From positions 124,001-188,000 of the forward strand of contig CAVVJO010000036.1 of NCBI GenBank assembly GCA_963748545.1: 64,000 nt of DNA. Direction: 5' to 3'. The stretch is from Roseiarcus sp963748545. Its GTDB lineage: Bacteria > Pseudomonadota > Alphaproteobacteria > Rhizobiales > Beijerinckiaceae. A model generated the notes under the pieces. The model was not told the DNA's origin. It made no database searches and saw nothing but the letters and a program-made list of their open reading frames with translations. A program made the position numbers and the translations under genes. Every line of letters begins with the position of its first letter. Position 1 is the first letter of the stretch. Positions 18,615-27,308 of this stretch are shown here, one piece after another.

Positions 18615-19819
18615 GCGCGCCGATCCGCGGCCACCTCGATCAGCGCGTCGAGCAGGATTGCGGCGACAAACGCCAGAACGACGGTCGGTACGGCGCCAAG
18701 CATCACGAGATCGGTCGCGGATTGACCCAATCCCTGGAACACGAACTCGCCAAAACCGCCCGCGCCGATCAGCGCCGCGACTGTTACCAGACCGATATTT
18801 TGCACCAGCACGATCCTAACCCCGGTGAGGATGACGGGCATGGCCAGCGGAAGCTCAACTCGGAAGAGACGTTGGCGCGCCGTCATGCCCATGCCGCGGG
18901 CCGCCTCGACGACCTCGACCGGGATCTCCTGAAGGCCGACCGCCACGTTGGCCACGACAGGAAGCAGAGAATAGAGGAAGAGCGCAATCAGCGCCGGCGC
19001 CGCGCCGATGCCGCGAACGCCCAGATCTGCGAGCGATGGGAAGCGGGCGGCGAGCAGGCCGAGCGGGGCCATCATGAGGCCGAACATGGCGATGCTCGGA
19101 ATCGTCTGGATGATATTGAGGACCGGCAGCGTCACACTGCGCAGCCGGGGCGAGCGCTGACAGGCCACGCCGAGCGGCGCCCCGACCAGGACCGCCGCGG
19201 CCAAGGACCCGAAAGCCAGTTCGATATGCCTTTCGCCGTCCTGCCAGAAACTGTCGGCGTGGGTCGCGTACTCCTTCATCACCGAGAGCCCGTTCCAGAG
19301 TCCCGAACCGAGAATCACGCCGACTGTCGTTGCCGCTGCAGCGAGCGCAGCGACTCGCGCCACGGGTCCAAGGTCGAGCTTGGCGATGGCGTCGGCGACG
19401 AGCAGGCTGAAAGCGAAAATCGACAACCAGAAGCCGCTAGCGGGCGCGACGCGCGCGAGAGAGGCGCCGGCTGGGACGACATGCGCTGGCGTGAGGCCGA
19501 TCATGACGAGCACGCCGACGAGCGCCGCGGCGCCGCTGGCGAGCCTGAACTCAGGCCGCGTGCGCAAGAGGGCAATGAGCGCGGCCCCGACGAGAAGCGC
19601 CGCGCCTAGCGCGGCGAAGGCCGTGGGCAGCGCGTCGAACAGGCCGAGCCCTTTGCCCGACACGATCCGGTTTGGGCGCAGCGTCGCGAAAGGTTCGACA
19701 AGGAGCGCGACCGCGACAATCGCGGCGATCACCGCGCCGAGCTTGTCGAGGCGCACGGCGCGGAAGACTCCGGCAGAGACACGTCCCGAGGTGGGAAAGG
19801 TCTCGCCCGCGGCCGTCAC
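18611..19819 (-). CDS. yehY: Osmoprotectant-type ABC transporter permease, YehY-like
   Basis: A 402-residue permease with many hydrophobic helices: an N-terminal membrane extension (about 1-190) and a C-terminal BPD permease domain with EAARGMGMTARQRLFRVELPLAMP (core EAARGMGMT...ELPLAMP). The long form matches YehY (about 385 residues) rather than YehW. Lies between the binding protein and the ATPase with 4-bp overlaps on each side. Confidence 0.87.
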   Translation of the reverse strand: MTAAGETFPTSGRVSAGVFRAVRLDKLGAVIAAIVAVALLVEPFATLRPNRIVSGKGLGLFDALPTAFAALGAALLVGAALIALLRTRPEFRLASGAAALVGVLVMIGLTPAHVVPAGASLARVAPASGFWLSIFAFSLLVADAIAKLDLGPVARVAALAAAATTVGVILGSGLWNGLSVMKEYATHADSFWQDGERHIELAFGSLAAAVLVGAPLGVACQRSPRLRSVTLPVLNIIQTIPSIAMFGLMMAPLGLLAARFPSLADLGVRGIGAAPALIALFLYSLLPVVANVAVGLQEIPVEVVEAARGMGMTARQRLFRVELPLAMPVILTGVRIVLVQNIGLVTVAALIGAGGFGEFVFQGLGQSATDLVMLGAVPTVVLAFVAAILLDALIEVAADRRA

Positions 19820-20736
19820 GGCTTTACGAAACCCTTCGACTTGAGGAAGTCGGCCGCGACGTCCTTGGCGGATTCGCCGTTGACCTGAATGCGTCCGTTG
19901 AGCGCCTGCAGCGTCTCGAGATCGAGCGCGGCGAAGACGGGTGTCAGATCATCGGCGATCTCAGGATGCGCCTTCAGTACGGCTTCGCGAACGATCGGCG
20001 CCGGCTCATAGACCGGCTGCACGCCCTTGTCGTCCTCAAGCACGACGAGCCCGGCCGCGCCGATGGCGCCGTCGGTGCCGTAGACCATGGCTGCGTTGAC
20101 CCCGTCGGTCTGATCGGCCGCCGCCTTGATCGTCGCGGAGGTGTCGCCGCCCGACAAAACAAGCAACTGATCAGGCTTGAGCGTGAAACCGTAGGCTCTC
20201 TGGAACGCCGGCAAAGCCGCGGCGCTGTTGACGAATTCCGAAGATGCCGCCAGCTTGACCTTGCCGCCCTTCGCCACCCATCTGCCGAAGTCGTCGAGAG
20301 ACTTCAACTTGTTGGCTTCGGCGATGTCTTGCCGGAGCGCGATCGCCCAGGTGTTGTTGGCGGGCGCAGGGGTCAGCCAGACGATCTTGTTGGCGTCGTA
20401 ATCGAGCGTCTTGGCCGCCTCGTATCCTTTCCGCGCGTCCTTCCACACCGGGTCGTCCGCCTTGTTGAAGAAGAAGGCGGCGTTGCCGGTATATTCCGGA
20501 TAAATGTCGATCTCGCCGTTGGCGATCGCCTTCCGCACGATCGGGGTCGATCCGAGCGACACCTTATTGGTCGTCTGCAATCCGTGCGATTGCAGAACCT
20601 GTACGATGATATTGCCGAGCAGGTTGCCCTCGGTGTCGATTTTCGAGGACACAACGATCGGGTCGGCAAGTGCGGGGGCCGCCCCGATAACCGCCAGGGA
20701 AAGACCGACAATGAGGGATTTTGCCGAGAAGGTCAT
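19816..20736 (-). CDS. osmF: Osmoprotectant ABC transporter substrate-binding protein, OsmF/YehZ-like
   Basis: A 306-residue periplasmic protein of the OpuAC (glycine betaine-binding) fold. The signal peptide ends near ALA-D (residue about 25), followed by IVVSSKIDTEGNLLGNIIVQVL, the family opening (core SSKIDTEG-LLG). The start is ATG 20736. It leads the four-gene operon; the 371-bp gap upstream holds the only AT-rich promoter-like stretch nearby (about 20937-20965). The ligand could also be choline or another quaternary amine. Confidence 0.87.
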   Translation of the reverse strand: MTFSAKSLIVGLSLAVIGAAPALADPIVVSSKIDTEGNLLGNIIVQVLQSHGLQTTNKVSLGSTPIVRKAIANGEIDIYPEYTGNAAFFFNKADDPVWKDARKGYEAAKTLDYDANKIVWLTPAPANNTWAIALRQDIAEANKLKSLDDFGRWVAKGGKVKLAASSEFVNSAAALPAFQRAYGFTLKPDQLLVLSGGDTSATIKAAADQTDGVNAAMVYGTDGAIGAAGLVVLEDDKGVQPVYEPAPIVREAVLKAHPEIADDLTPVFAALDLETLQALNGRIQVNGESAKDVAADFLKSKGFVKP

Positions 20737-21107
20737 CGCTTTTCCATGGGCTTGTGAAGGGAGCGGATGGGCAAGTCCCCTACGTTTAGGGGAATGCTGC
20801 GGAACAATGACGGGCTAGAAGCAAACCACCGGGAACGCACGAAACGCTCGACATTGGACTTCGGTTCCGTTTCGATCTGCCTCTTTCAAGACAGCGCACC
20901 ATAGCGCGCCACTCAGGCCAGCCCTATCACGTGCGCGACTAAATATCTACAAAAATACTAGTCTATAGCGGTCGCGAGGTCCAGCGGCGCCGGGCGGCGG
21001 CGGGCATCTCGCCAAGGAAGGAACCACGACGCCGCCTCCAGTGGTCTTGAAATCCGATGACGAGGGGCTCATCGCGATGGCGGAAGGAATCATCGTCATC
21101 GTGCGGC
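20737..21107. other. Intergenic gap between osmF and aidB
   Basis: 371 bp with no convincing gene. Positions 20937-20965 are AT-rich (aaatatctacaaaaatacta) in an otherwise GC-rich background and could hold the osmF operon promoter, but no clear -35/-10 pair is assigned. Confidence 0.4.
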
Positions 21108-22796
21108 TTAGCGCGCCGCGGCCCGCTTGACGATCGCCTGGGCGTCGGTCCCAGTCAGCGCGCCGTAGTGGTGCGCCCCCCGGCTTTCGAGCCGCGAGCG
21201 ACAGAAAGCGTCGGCAATAGGCGAGCCCGCTCGAATCAGGGCCGCGGCCTGAAGGCCGGTCGCCAGACGATCGCAGAGGTCGCGGGCGCGGACCTCGAAA
21301 TCGGCGAGGTCGGCGAGGTCGTCCTTGAGCCGGGCGACATGGTCGTCGAGCGCTGCGCTCTCGCCCTTGGCCGCGGCGACCTCGGCGAAATAAACCGCGA
21401 GCGTCTGCGGCGCGCGCTGAAGCGCCCGAAAAATGTCGAGGCACTGGACGTTGCCGCTGCCCTCCCAGATTGGGTTGACCGGCGCCTCGCGATAGAGGCG
21501 CGGCATTGGGCCATCCTCCATCACCCCTGAGCCGCCGATGCATTCCATCGCCTCGTAGGCGTGGCCCGGCGTCCGCTTGCAGATCCAGTACTTGCCGATC
21601 GCCGTGCCAAGCCGGACGAGGGCGTCCTCGTGAGGGTCGTCCCGATGGTCGAGCGCCCGACCGATCCTCATCGTGAGCGTCAGCGCCGCCTCGGCCTCGA
21701 TCGCGAGGTCGGCCAGCACTGCCGTCATGATCGGCTGGTCGACGAGCAAAGCGCCGAAGGCCCTACGCTGCCGGCAATGGTCGATCGCCTGCGTGACCGC
21801 CGCCCGCATGCCCGCCGAGGAGCCGATCATGCAGTCGAACCGGGTCATCGCCACCATCTCGAGAATGGTCGCAACGCCCCGTCCTTCTGGCCCGACCATC
21901 CAGCCCAGCGCGCCCCTAAGCTCCGTCTCGCTTGAGGCGTTGGAGACGTTGCCCATCTTGCGCTTCAGACGGATGATCTGCAGCGAGTTCTTGGTCCCGT
22001 CCGGCCTCCAGCGCGGAACGAGGAAGCAGGATAGACCGCCGGGCGCCTGCGCAAGCACCAAAAAGGCGTCGCACATCGGGGCCGAGACGAAATACTTGTG
22101 GCCGACAAGCTCGTAAGCCTGCCCCGGGCCGCCGGGGCCCACTGGAAAGGCTCGAGTGGTGTTGGCCCGGACGTCCGAACCGCCCTGCTTCTCCGTCATC
22201 GCCATGCCGATTGTGAGGCCTTGCTTCTCGGCAACAGGAACATTGCGTGGATCATAGACGCGGGCCGTGATCTTCGGCAGCCAAGCGGCGGCGAGGTCGG
22301 CCTGGCCCCTCAGGCATGGGACGGCCGCGAAGGTCATCGTGATCGGGCAGCCATGCCCCGCCTCGACCTGGCTCTGCATGTAAAAGCGCGCGGCGCGGGC
22401 GACATGCGCGCCGTCGCGCGGATCGGTCCAGGGCGAGGAATGGACGCCCTCCTCGATCGCCGCCGTCATCAGCTCGTGGTAGGCGGGATGGAAGCGGACG
22501 AGGTCGACCCGCCGGCCGTAGCGGTCGTGGGTGTCGAGCTCGGGCGGGTTCCTGTTGGCGAGCGCGCCAAGCTCCAGATAGGCGGCCGATCCCGCCCGTC
22601 CCCCGAAGGCGCCGAGGCTGTTGGCCGCCCACTCCGCTCCTTCGCGCCGGACGGCGTCCTTCAGCGCCGCGTCGGAGTCATAGAGATTGACGTCAACGAG
22701 CTCGACCGGCTGGTTGATCACTTCGTGCGTAACCGCGCCATAGGAGTCAAAGGGGGCGTGGCCGCTGTCGCCGCTGACAGGGTGGGGGAGGTTCAT
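21108..22796 (-). CDS. aidB: AidB-like acyl-CoA dehydrogenase family protein
   Basis: A 562-residue flavoprotein of the acyl-CoA dehydrogenase superfamily, AidB branch. It has the AidB hallmark GMAMTEKQGGSDVRANTT (about 197-214) and a C-terminal ECIGGSGVMEDG block. E. coli AidB (about 541 residues) is induced during adaptation to alkylation damage and binds DNA. Whether this one dehydrogenates an acyl-CoA is unknown. No ada or alkB is adjacent. The start is ATG 22796. Confidence 0.88.
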   Translation of the reverse strand: MNLPHPVSGDSGHAPFDSYGAVTHEVINQPVELVDVNLYDSDAALKDAVRREGAEWAANSLGAFGGRAGSAAYLELGALANRNPPELDTHDRYGRRVDLVRFHPAYHELMTAAIEEGVHSSPWTDPRDGAHVARAARFYMQSQVEAGHGCPITMTFAAVPCLRGQADLAAAWLPKITARVYDPRNVPVAEKQGLTIGMAMTEKQGGSDVRANTTRAFPVGPGGPGQAYELVGHKYFVSAPMCDAFLVLAQAPGGLSCFLVPRWRPDGTKNSLQIIRLKRKMGNVSNASSETELRGALGWMVGPEGRGVATILEMVAMTRFDCMIGSSAGMRAAVTQAIDHCRQRRAFGALLVDQPIMTAVLADLAIEAEAALTLTMRIGRALDHRDDPHEDALVRLGTAIGKYWICKRTPGHAYEAMECIGGSGVMEDGPMPRLYREAPVNPIWEGSGNVQCLDIFRALQRAPQTLAVYFAEVAAAKGESAALDDHVARLKDDLADLADFEVRARDLCDRLATGLQAAALIRAGSPIADAFCRSRLESRGAHHYGALTGTDAQAIVKRAAAR

Positions 22797-22901
22797 TCTC
22801 GGCGTTCCTCATAGCTTGGCGGGAGGTTACCGCCTGCATGGGGCGGCGAAAAGGCCGCCGCCCCGCGACGAACGCCTCGAATTCCTGCTACCGGATGCCC
22901 G

Positions 22902-23753
22902 ATGTCCGCTCCGCCCGACCGCCGCATGACCCCCTTCCGCCCCGACCTCGCCGCCGCGCATCTCCGCGGTAGGGTCGAGGCTCCCCGCTATGCCGAGGGC
23001 CGCGCGCTCCAGGTGATCGAGGCCAGCGCGCCGCTCCGGCGTTCGCCCGAACCCGACGCGCCGCTCGAGACCGAGGCTCTCTATGGCGAAGCCGTCACGA
23101 TCTACGAGGACAGCGAGGGCTGGGCCTGGGCGCAGCTCGACCGCGACGGGTATGTCGGCTACCTGCCGTCCATGGCGCTTGGCGAACCTGCGGCCCCGAC
23201 CCACCGCGTCGCCGCGCTCCGCACCCACGCCTACCCCGGCCCGTCGATCAAGATTTCGCCCCGCATGGCGCTCTCGCTCGGCGCCCGGGCGACGATCGTC
23301 CGCCGGGACGGCGACTTCGCGGTGACCGCCGACGGCCTGTGGATCTGGGCGCGCCATCTTGCGGAGGCCGACGTCCCCGCCCCGGACTTCGTCGCGGTCG
23401 CGGAAAGCTTCCTCAACGCGCCCTACCTCTGGGGCGGGCGGACGTCCGAGGGGATCGACTGCTCAGGGTTGGTGCAGGCCGCCCTCACGGCGGCGGGGCG
23501 CGCGGCCCCGCGCGACAGCGACATGATGGAGGCCGCGCTGGGCGAGCCCGTCCCGGCCGGCGTACCGCTCGCGCGCGGCGACCTCGTCTTCTGGAAGGGC
23601 CATGTGGGCGTCCTCGGCGACGCGAGAACACTCGTTCACGCGAGCGGCTGGCACATGGCGGTGGTCAGAGAGCCGCTGGCCGAGGCGCAGGCGCGCATCG
23701 CCGCGAGCGGCGGCGGCGCGATGACCAGCGTCCGGAGGCTCGCGCCTTCGTGA
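22902..23753 (+). CDS. NlpC/P60 peptidoglycan hydrolase with SH3-like domains
   Basis: 283 residues. Two bacterial SH3-like domains (about 40-95 and 103-155) precede an NlpC/P60 domain with catalytic Cys187 (EGIDCSGL), His234 (WKGHVGVL) and a third polar residue His246. These enzymes cleave the stem peptide, usually at D-Glu-diaminopimelate bonds. No signal peptide is visible, as in other members of this alphaproteobacterial group. The stop lies 4 bp from the convergent rpmE stop. Confidence 0.88.
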   Translation: MSAPPDRRMTPFRPDLAAAHLRGRVEAPRYAEGRALQVIEASAPLRRSPEPDAPLETEALYGEAVTIYEDSEGWAWAQLDRDGYVGYLPSMALGEPAAPTHRVAALRTHAYPGPSIKISPRMALSLGARATIVRRDGDFAVTADGLWIWARHLAEADVPAPDFVAVAESFLNAPYLWGGRTSEGIDCSGLVQAALTAAGRAAPRDSDMMEAALGEPVPAGVPLARGDLVFWKGHVGVLGDARTLVHASGWHMAVVREPLAEAQARIAASGGGAMTSVRRLAPS

Positions 23754-23757
23754 GGCC

Positions 23758-23991
23758 TTACTTCTTGCCGCCGATGCCGAGGCCGGCGAAGCGGCTGTTG
23801 AACTTCGACAGGCGTCCGCCGCGGTCGAGCAGCTGCTGGGAGCCGCCGGTCCAGGCCGGGTGGGTGTTCGGATCGATGTCGAGGTTCAGGGTCGAGCCGT
23901 CCTCGCCGTAGGTCGAGCGGGTCGTGAACTCGACGCCGTTGGTCATGACGACCTTGATCAGGTGGTAGTTCGGGTGAATGCCGGCTTTCAT
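23758..23991 (-). CDS. rpmE: 50S ribosomal protein L31
   Basis: 77 residues, MKAGIHPNYHLIKVVMTNGV followed by TTHPAW-like NTHPAWTGGSQQLLDRGGR, the L31 signature. There are no cysteines, so this is the zinc-free type common in alphaproteobacteria. ATG 23991 gives the standard N-terminus. A perfect 9-bp inverted repeat lies in its leader. Confidence 0.96.
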   Translation of the reverse strand: MKAGIHPNYHLIKVVMTNGVEFTTRSTYGEDGSTLNLDIDPNTHPAWTGGSQQLLDRGGRLSKFNSRFAGLGIGGKK

Positions 23992-24021
23992 CGTCGTCAG
24001 ATCTCTTGAAGCGCAATAAGG

Positions 24022-24052
24022 AAAGAGCCGTCCGGGGGTCCGGCGGCTCTTT
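24022..24052 (-). promoter_or_regulatory. Hairpin in the rpmE leader
   Basis: Inverted repeat aaagagccg (24022-24030) and cggctcttt (24044-24052) with a 13-base loop, 31 bp upstream of the rpmE ATG. It ends in TTT on both strands, so it can act as a terminator-like structure in the rpmE leader. The gene on the other side is divergent, so it is not that gene's terminator. Attenuation or L31 autoregulation is inference only. Confidence 0.5.
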
Positions 24053-24185
24053 GGATGGCCGTTGCTATACGGCGCCCGCCCCGGCGATGCAAGGGCGACC
24101 GATGCAATCGGTCGCAGGCGGGGGCCTTGATTTCGGCCCAAAATTGGCCCGTAAAGCGCACTGCAAACTTGGAGCCGGATAAAAC

Positions 24186-26000
24186 ATGCCTTCCGCAGCC
24201 GACGCCGAGAAACGCGCGTCCAGAGCGAGCCTCGGCGCCCTGAGATCGGTGCTCCCCTATGCGCTCCGTCACAAAGGGCGCATCGCCGCCGCGCTCGTCG
24301 CCCTGTTCATCGCCTCCGCGGCGACGCTGGTCGTGCCGATCGCGGTCCGCAAGATGATCGACTTCGGCTTCTCCGAGGCGAACGGCGGCGTGATCCGCGG
24401 CTATTTCATCGCCATGCTGGTCGTGGTCGCGGTGCTCGCGATCGCCTCGGGCGCGCGCTACTATTTCGTCATGACGCTCGGCGAGCAGGTGGTGGCGGAC
24501 CTGCGCTCCGACCTCTTCGCCCACCTCACCCGCCTCGATCCCGGCTTCTTCGACGCCGAGAAGACCGGCGAGATCGCTTCGCGCCTCTCCGCCGACACGA
24601 CCCAGCTCAAGGCGACCTTCGGCTCGACCGCCTCGATCGCGCTGCGCAATCTCTTCATGTTCGTCGGCGCGATCGCGATGATGGTCGTCACCAGCGCCAA
24701 GCTCTCGATGTTCGTCCTGGCCGCGATCCCGATCATCGTCCTGCCGCTGTTCGCCGCGGGACGCGCGGTGCGCCAGCGCTCGCGCCGCGCCCAGGATACG
24801 CTCGCCGACGCCACCGCCTTTGCGACCGAGAGCCTCTCGGCGGTCCGCGTCATGCAGTCCTTTACGGCCGAAGCTTTCACCGCCAAGCGCTACCGCGACG
24901 CCGCCTACGGCGCCTACGAGGCGGCGCGCAGTATGTCGCAGGCGCGCGGGATCGTCACCGCCGCCGCCCTGTTCCTGGCCTTCGGCAGCGTGGTCGTCGT
25001 GCTGTGGCTCGGCGCTCAGGACGTCGTCAATGGGCGCATCTCCGGCGGCGTTCTGATGCAGTTCGTTCTCTACGCCGTGCTCGGCGCCGGCGCGCTCGGG
25101 CAATTGTCGGAAGTCTGGAACGACGTGTCGCAGGCCGCGGGCGCCGCCGGGCGGATCGGCGAACTTCTGGCGGTCAAGCCGCGCATCGCCGCGCCGGCCC
25201 GGCCGGCGGTCCTCGCCAAGCCGGTTCGCGGCGCGCTCGCGTTCGACGCGGTCGAGTTCGCCTATCCCGGCCGCGACCACGAACCGGTGCTGAGCGATGT
25301 GACCTTCCGGGTCGCGCCGGGCGAGGTCGTCGCCATCGTCGGCCCCTCGGGCGCGGGCAAGTCGACCCTGTTCCAGCTTGCGCTGCGCTTCTACGATCCC
25401 TCGCGCGGTCAGGTGACCCTCGACGGCGTCGACGTCGCCAAACTCGACCCCGCCGCCCTGCGACGCGAGATCGCGCTGGTGCCGCAGGACGCCTTCATCT
25501 TCGGCGCGAGCGTGGCCGACAACATCGCCTACGGCGCGCCCGGCGCGACCCGCGAGGCGATCGTCGCGGCCGCCAGGAGAGCCGCGGCCGACGGCTTCGT
25601 CTCCGCCCTTCCGCAGGGTTACGACACCGAACTCGGCGAGCGCGGCGTGACGCTCTCGGGCGGCGAGCGCCAGCGGATCGCCATCGCCCGCGCGATTCTC
25701 AAGGACGCGCCGGTGCTGCTCCTCGACGAAGCGACCTCCGCGCTCGACGCCGAAAACGAGACGCTGGTGCAGAGCGCGCTCGAGACCCTGATGAAGGGAC
25801 GGACGACGCTCGTCATCGCGCACAGGCTGGCGACGATCGTCAACGCCCATCGCATCCTCGTGGTCGAGGCCGGCGCAATCGTGGAAGAGGGAACGCACGC
25901 CTCGCTCCTTGCCGCGGGGGGCCTCTACGCCCGCCTCGCGCGCCTGCAATTCGAAACCGGCGCCGCGGCGCTGACCGCCGTGGCCGCGGCCGCGCAGTAA
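24186..26000 (+). CDS. ABC exporter, fused membrane and ATPase domains (MsbA-like)
   Basis: A 604-residue half-transporter. Six membrane helices (about 30-320) are followed by an ATPase domain with Walker A GPSGAGKSTL (about 391-400), signature LSGGERQRIAIARA and Walker B VLLLDEATSALD. The fold is that of MsbA/lipid and multidrug exporters; the substrate is unknown. ATG 24186 is the first in frame. The tail TAVAAAAQ is short, and the next 480 bp hold repeats, not genes. Confidence 0.9.
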   Translation: MPSAADAEKRASRASLGALRSVLPYALRHKGRIAAALVALFIASAATLVVPIAVRKMIDFGFSEANGGVIRGYFIAMLVVVAVLAIASGARYYFVMTLGEQVVADLRSDLFAHLTRLDPGFFDAEKTGEIASRLSADTTQLKATFGSTASIALRNLFMFVGAIAMMVVTSAKLSMFVLAAIPIIVLPLFAAGRAVRQRSRRAQDTLADATAFATESLSAVRVMQSFTAEAFTAKRYRDAAYGAYEAARSMSQARGIVTAAALFLAFGSVVVVLWLGAQDVVNGRISGGVLMQFVLYAVLGAGALGQLSEVWNDVSQAAGAAGRIGELLAVKPRIAAPARPAVLAKPVRGALAFDAVEFAYPGRDHEPVLSDVTFRVAPGEVVAIVGPSGAGKSTLFQLALRFYDPSRGQVTLDGVDVAKLDPAALRREIALVPQDAFIFGASVADNIAYGAPGATREAIVAAARRAAADGFVSALPQGYDTELGERGVTLSGGERQRIAIARAILKDAPVLLLDEATSALDAENETLVQSALETLMKGRTTLVIAHRLATIVNAHRILVVEAGAIVEEGTHASLLAAGGLYARLARLQFETGAAALTAVAAAAQ

Positions 26001-26030
26001 CCGACGCCCACTCCGATCCCCGGCTGTCCC

Positions 26031-26165
26031 CGAGCCGGTTTCGAGCCTTTTCAAGACGATGCGGCTGAATTTCCGGGCGCAAGTCACAGCCGCGCCGCGG
26101 TGTTGCAGAGCAGCGTCGCTGACCCAGACAGGTCCGGTCATCGACTGGGCCCTACAGGCCGCATG
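26031..26165. repeat. Imperfect direct repeat unit A (hairpin element)
   Basis: First of two related units (partner 26196-26330). Shared blocks include ccggtttcgagccttttcaa, gcggtgttgc, gtcgctgaccc and ggtcatcgactgggcc. Hairpin 26131-26151: GGTCCGGT-CATCG-ACTGGGCC. It lies in the 481-bp gap between the exporter and a small secreted protein; I see no gene there. Confidence 0.65.
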
Positions 26166-26195
26166 GCGACGCTCGGTCCAATTCCCAACAATACC

Positions 26196-26330
26196 GGCTC
26201 CGGTTTTGAGCTTTTTCAAGGGGTTGCGGACGATCTGAGTTCCGGCCAAGCTGCGGTGCTGTCGGGCTGGGTCGCTAACCCGGCCCGGCGCGGTCATCGA
26301 CCGCGCCCGACAAGACGCGAGCCCACGCCA
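26196..26330. repeat. Imperfect direct repeat unit B (hairpin element)
   Basis: Second copy of the unit at 26031-26165, about 160 bp downstream. The hairpin at 26287-26307 is GGCGCGGT-CATCG-ACCGCGCC, with the same CATCG loop as unit A but different stem bases that still pair. This suggests a selected structure rather than random duplication. Confidence 0.65.
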
Positions 26331-26481
26331 CGGCGCGGCTCCGGACGCGGGCAGGTCGGGGCGCAGGGCGAGCGGCATTGGGTCCAATCCGAGGGCGACA
26401 GGATCAGAATGCGCGCTTATTCTCTTTTTGTCAATTCTTTGCTCTTTTAATCCGGTTATATAGAATTTCTCCAACCCTCGC

Positions 26482-26829
26482 CTACGTCCCGTTGGCGGGC
26501 TGGGCGGCCCCGTGATGATGGCTGTGCTTCGGCTTCTCCGCCGGCGCCGCCGCGGGCGTCGGCAGAGCGGCGCCGTTGCACTTCTGCTCGAGCGGCCGCG
26601 CGGCCGCGCCGCGCAGGGTCACCGCTTTCACGGTCTCTTCGCCCACGAGCAGCGGCCCGACATTGTTCCACGAGCCGTCCGGCTGCCGCGACCACTCGGC
26701 GCAGCTCAGCGGGAGCGCCTTGCCGTGAACCTGGACCGTATCGCCCTTCGGCTCGGGCGGCGCGGCCTGCGCGAACGCCGCCGCGGGCGCGATGATCAGG
26801 ACGGAAACCAGCGTCGTCGCTCTAAGCAT
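26482..26829 (-). CDS. Small secreted protein, unknown
   Basis: 115 residues: a signal peptide (MLRATTLVSVLIIAPAAAFA, cleaved near AQA), a short conserved-looking core with two cysteines (PLSCAEWSRQPDGSWNNVGP and EQKCNG), and a proline/histidine-rich tail (KHSHHHG). The cysteines may pair in the periplasm. The His cluster could bind metal (inference). The start ATG 26829 lies inside direct repeat R1. Confidence 0.7.
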   Translation of the reverse strand: MLRATTLVSVLIIAPAAAFAQAAPPEPKGDTVQVHGKALPLSCAEWSRQPDGSWNNVGPLLVGEETVKAVTLRGAAARPLEQKCNGAALPTPAAAPAEKPKHSHHHGAAQPANGT

Positions 26830-26935
26830 CGGGGTCGCCTTGCCGAAAAGAATCGCCGAAAGCGTCGGCAGGATGGCGCCGGACGTTTGCGGAGTCGAGC
26901 GAACGCACGCCGCCGGATTGCGCCCCTCCGCGTCC
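26806..26935. repeat. Direct repeat R1 flanking higBA (5' end of the secreted-protein gene)
   Basis: About 130 bp, repeated imperfectly at 27666-27796. The best-matching core is 26824-26899 against 27687-27761, sharing aagcatcggg, gaaaagaatcg, ggcgccgga and gtttgcggag. R1 contains the start and upstream region of the secreted-protein gene. The higBA module lies between the two copies. Confidence 0.7.
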
Positions 26936-26991
26936 TGCTCCCTCGGCGCGAAGCCAGCGCCGAGGGCAACCCCTTAAAAGAGCGGCGGAGG

Positions 26992-27294
26992 CTACCGCTG
27001 ATCCGCTAGGGCCGCGGGCCGGGTCGGAAGCCGCTCGATTTCATCGCCCACCCGAGCCTCTGCGACGCGGATGTCATAGGCGCTTTGCAGGTTGAGCCAG
27101 AACTGCGCGCTCGTGCCGAACCAGTGCCCGAGGCGCAGGGCGGTGTCGCCGCTGACGCCGCGGCGGCCGTGGATGATCTCCGTCACGCGATTGGGCGGGA
27201 CGTTGATCTGGCGCGAAAGCTCCGTCGGGGTGACGCCAAGTTCGGTCAGTTCCTCGGCAAGGATTTCTCCGGGGTGGATGGCGGGGCGGGGCAG
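26992..27294 (-). CDS. higA: HigA-family antitoxin (XRE HTH), probable CTG start
   Basis: About 100 residues with a helix-turn-helix (TPTELSRQINVPPNRVTEII), the HigA/VapI antitoxin fold that binds HigB and the operon operator. No ATG/GTG/TTG precedes the HTH: a stop TAG at 27300-27298 is followed by ACC CTG CCC. CTG 27294 gives MPRPAIHPGEIL, the normal HigA N-terminus, and sits 7 nt after GGAG. The only usual codon, GTG 27186, would delete the first HTH helices. Follows higB by about 14 bp. Confidence 0.85.
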   Translation of the reverse strand: MPRPAIHPGEILAEELTELGVTPTELSRQINVPPNRVTEIIHGRRGVSGDTALRLGHWFGTSAQFWLNLQSAYDIRVAEARVGDEIERLPTRPAALADQR

Positions 27295-27308
27295 GGTCTA
27301 ACTCCTTA
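27280..27308 (-). promoter_or_regulatory. higA ribosome binding site and CTG start
   Basis: Read on the minus strand after the higB TGA: taaggagttagaccCTGccc. GGAG to CTG spacing is 7 nt, ideal for initiation. The in-frame TAG between them rules out any upstream start, so the start must be CTG unless the sequence is wrong. Confidence 0.55.

Noticed and set aside
23997..26474. 825-codon frame opposite the ABC exporter
   Set aside because: Antisense of a clear exporter; its repeated peptide comes from the 26-kb DNA repeats.
26986..27294. GTG 27186 as the higA start
   Set aside because: It deletes the first helices of the HTH; CTG 27294 fits the family better.
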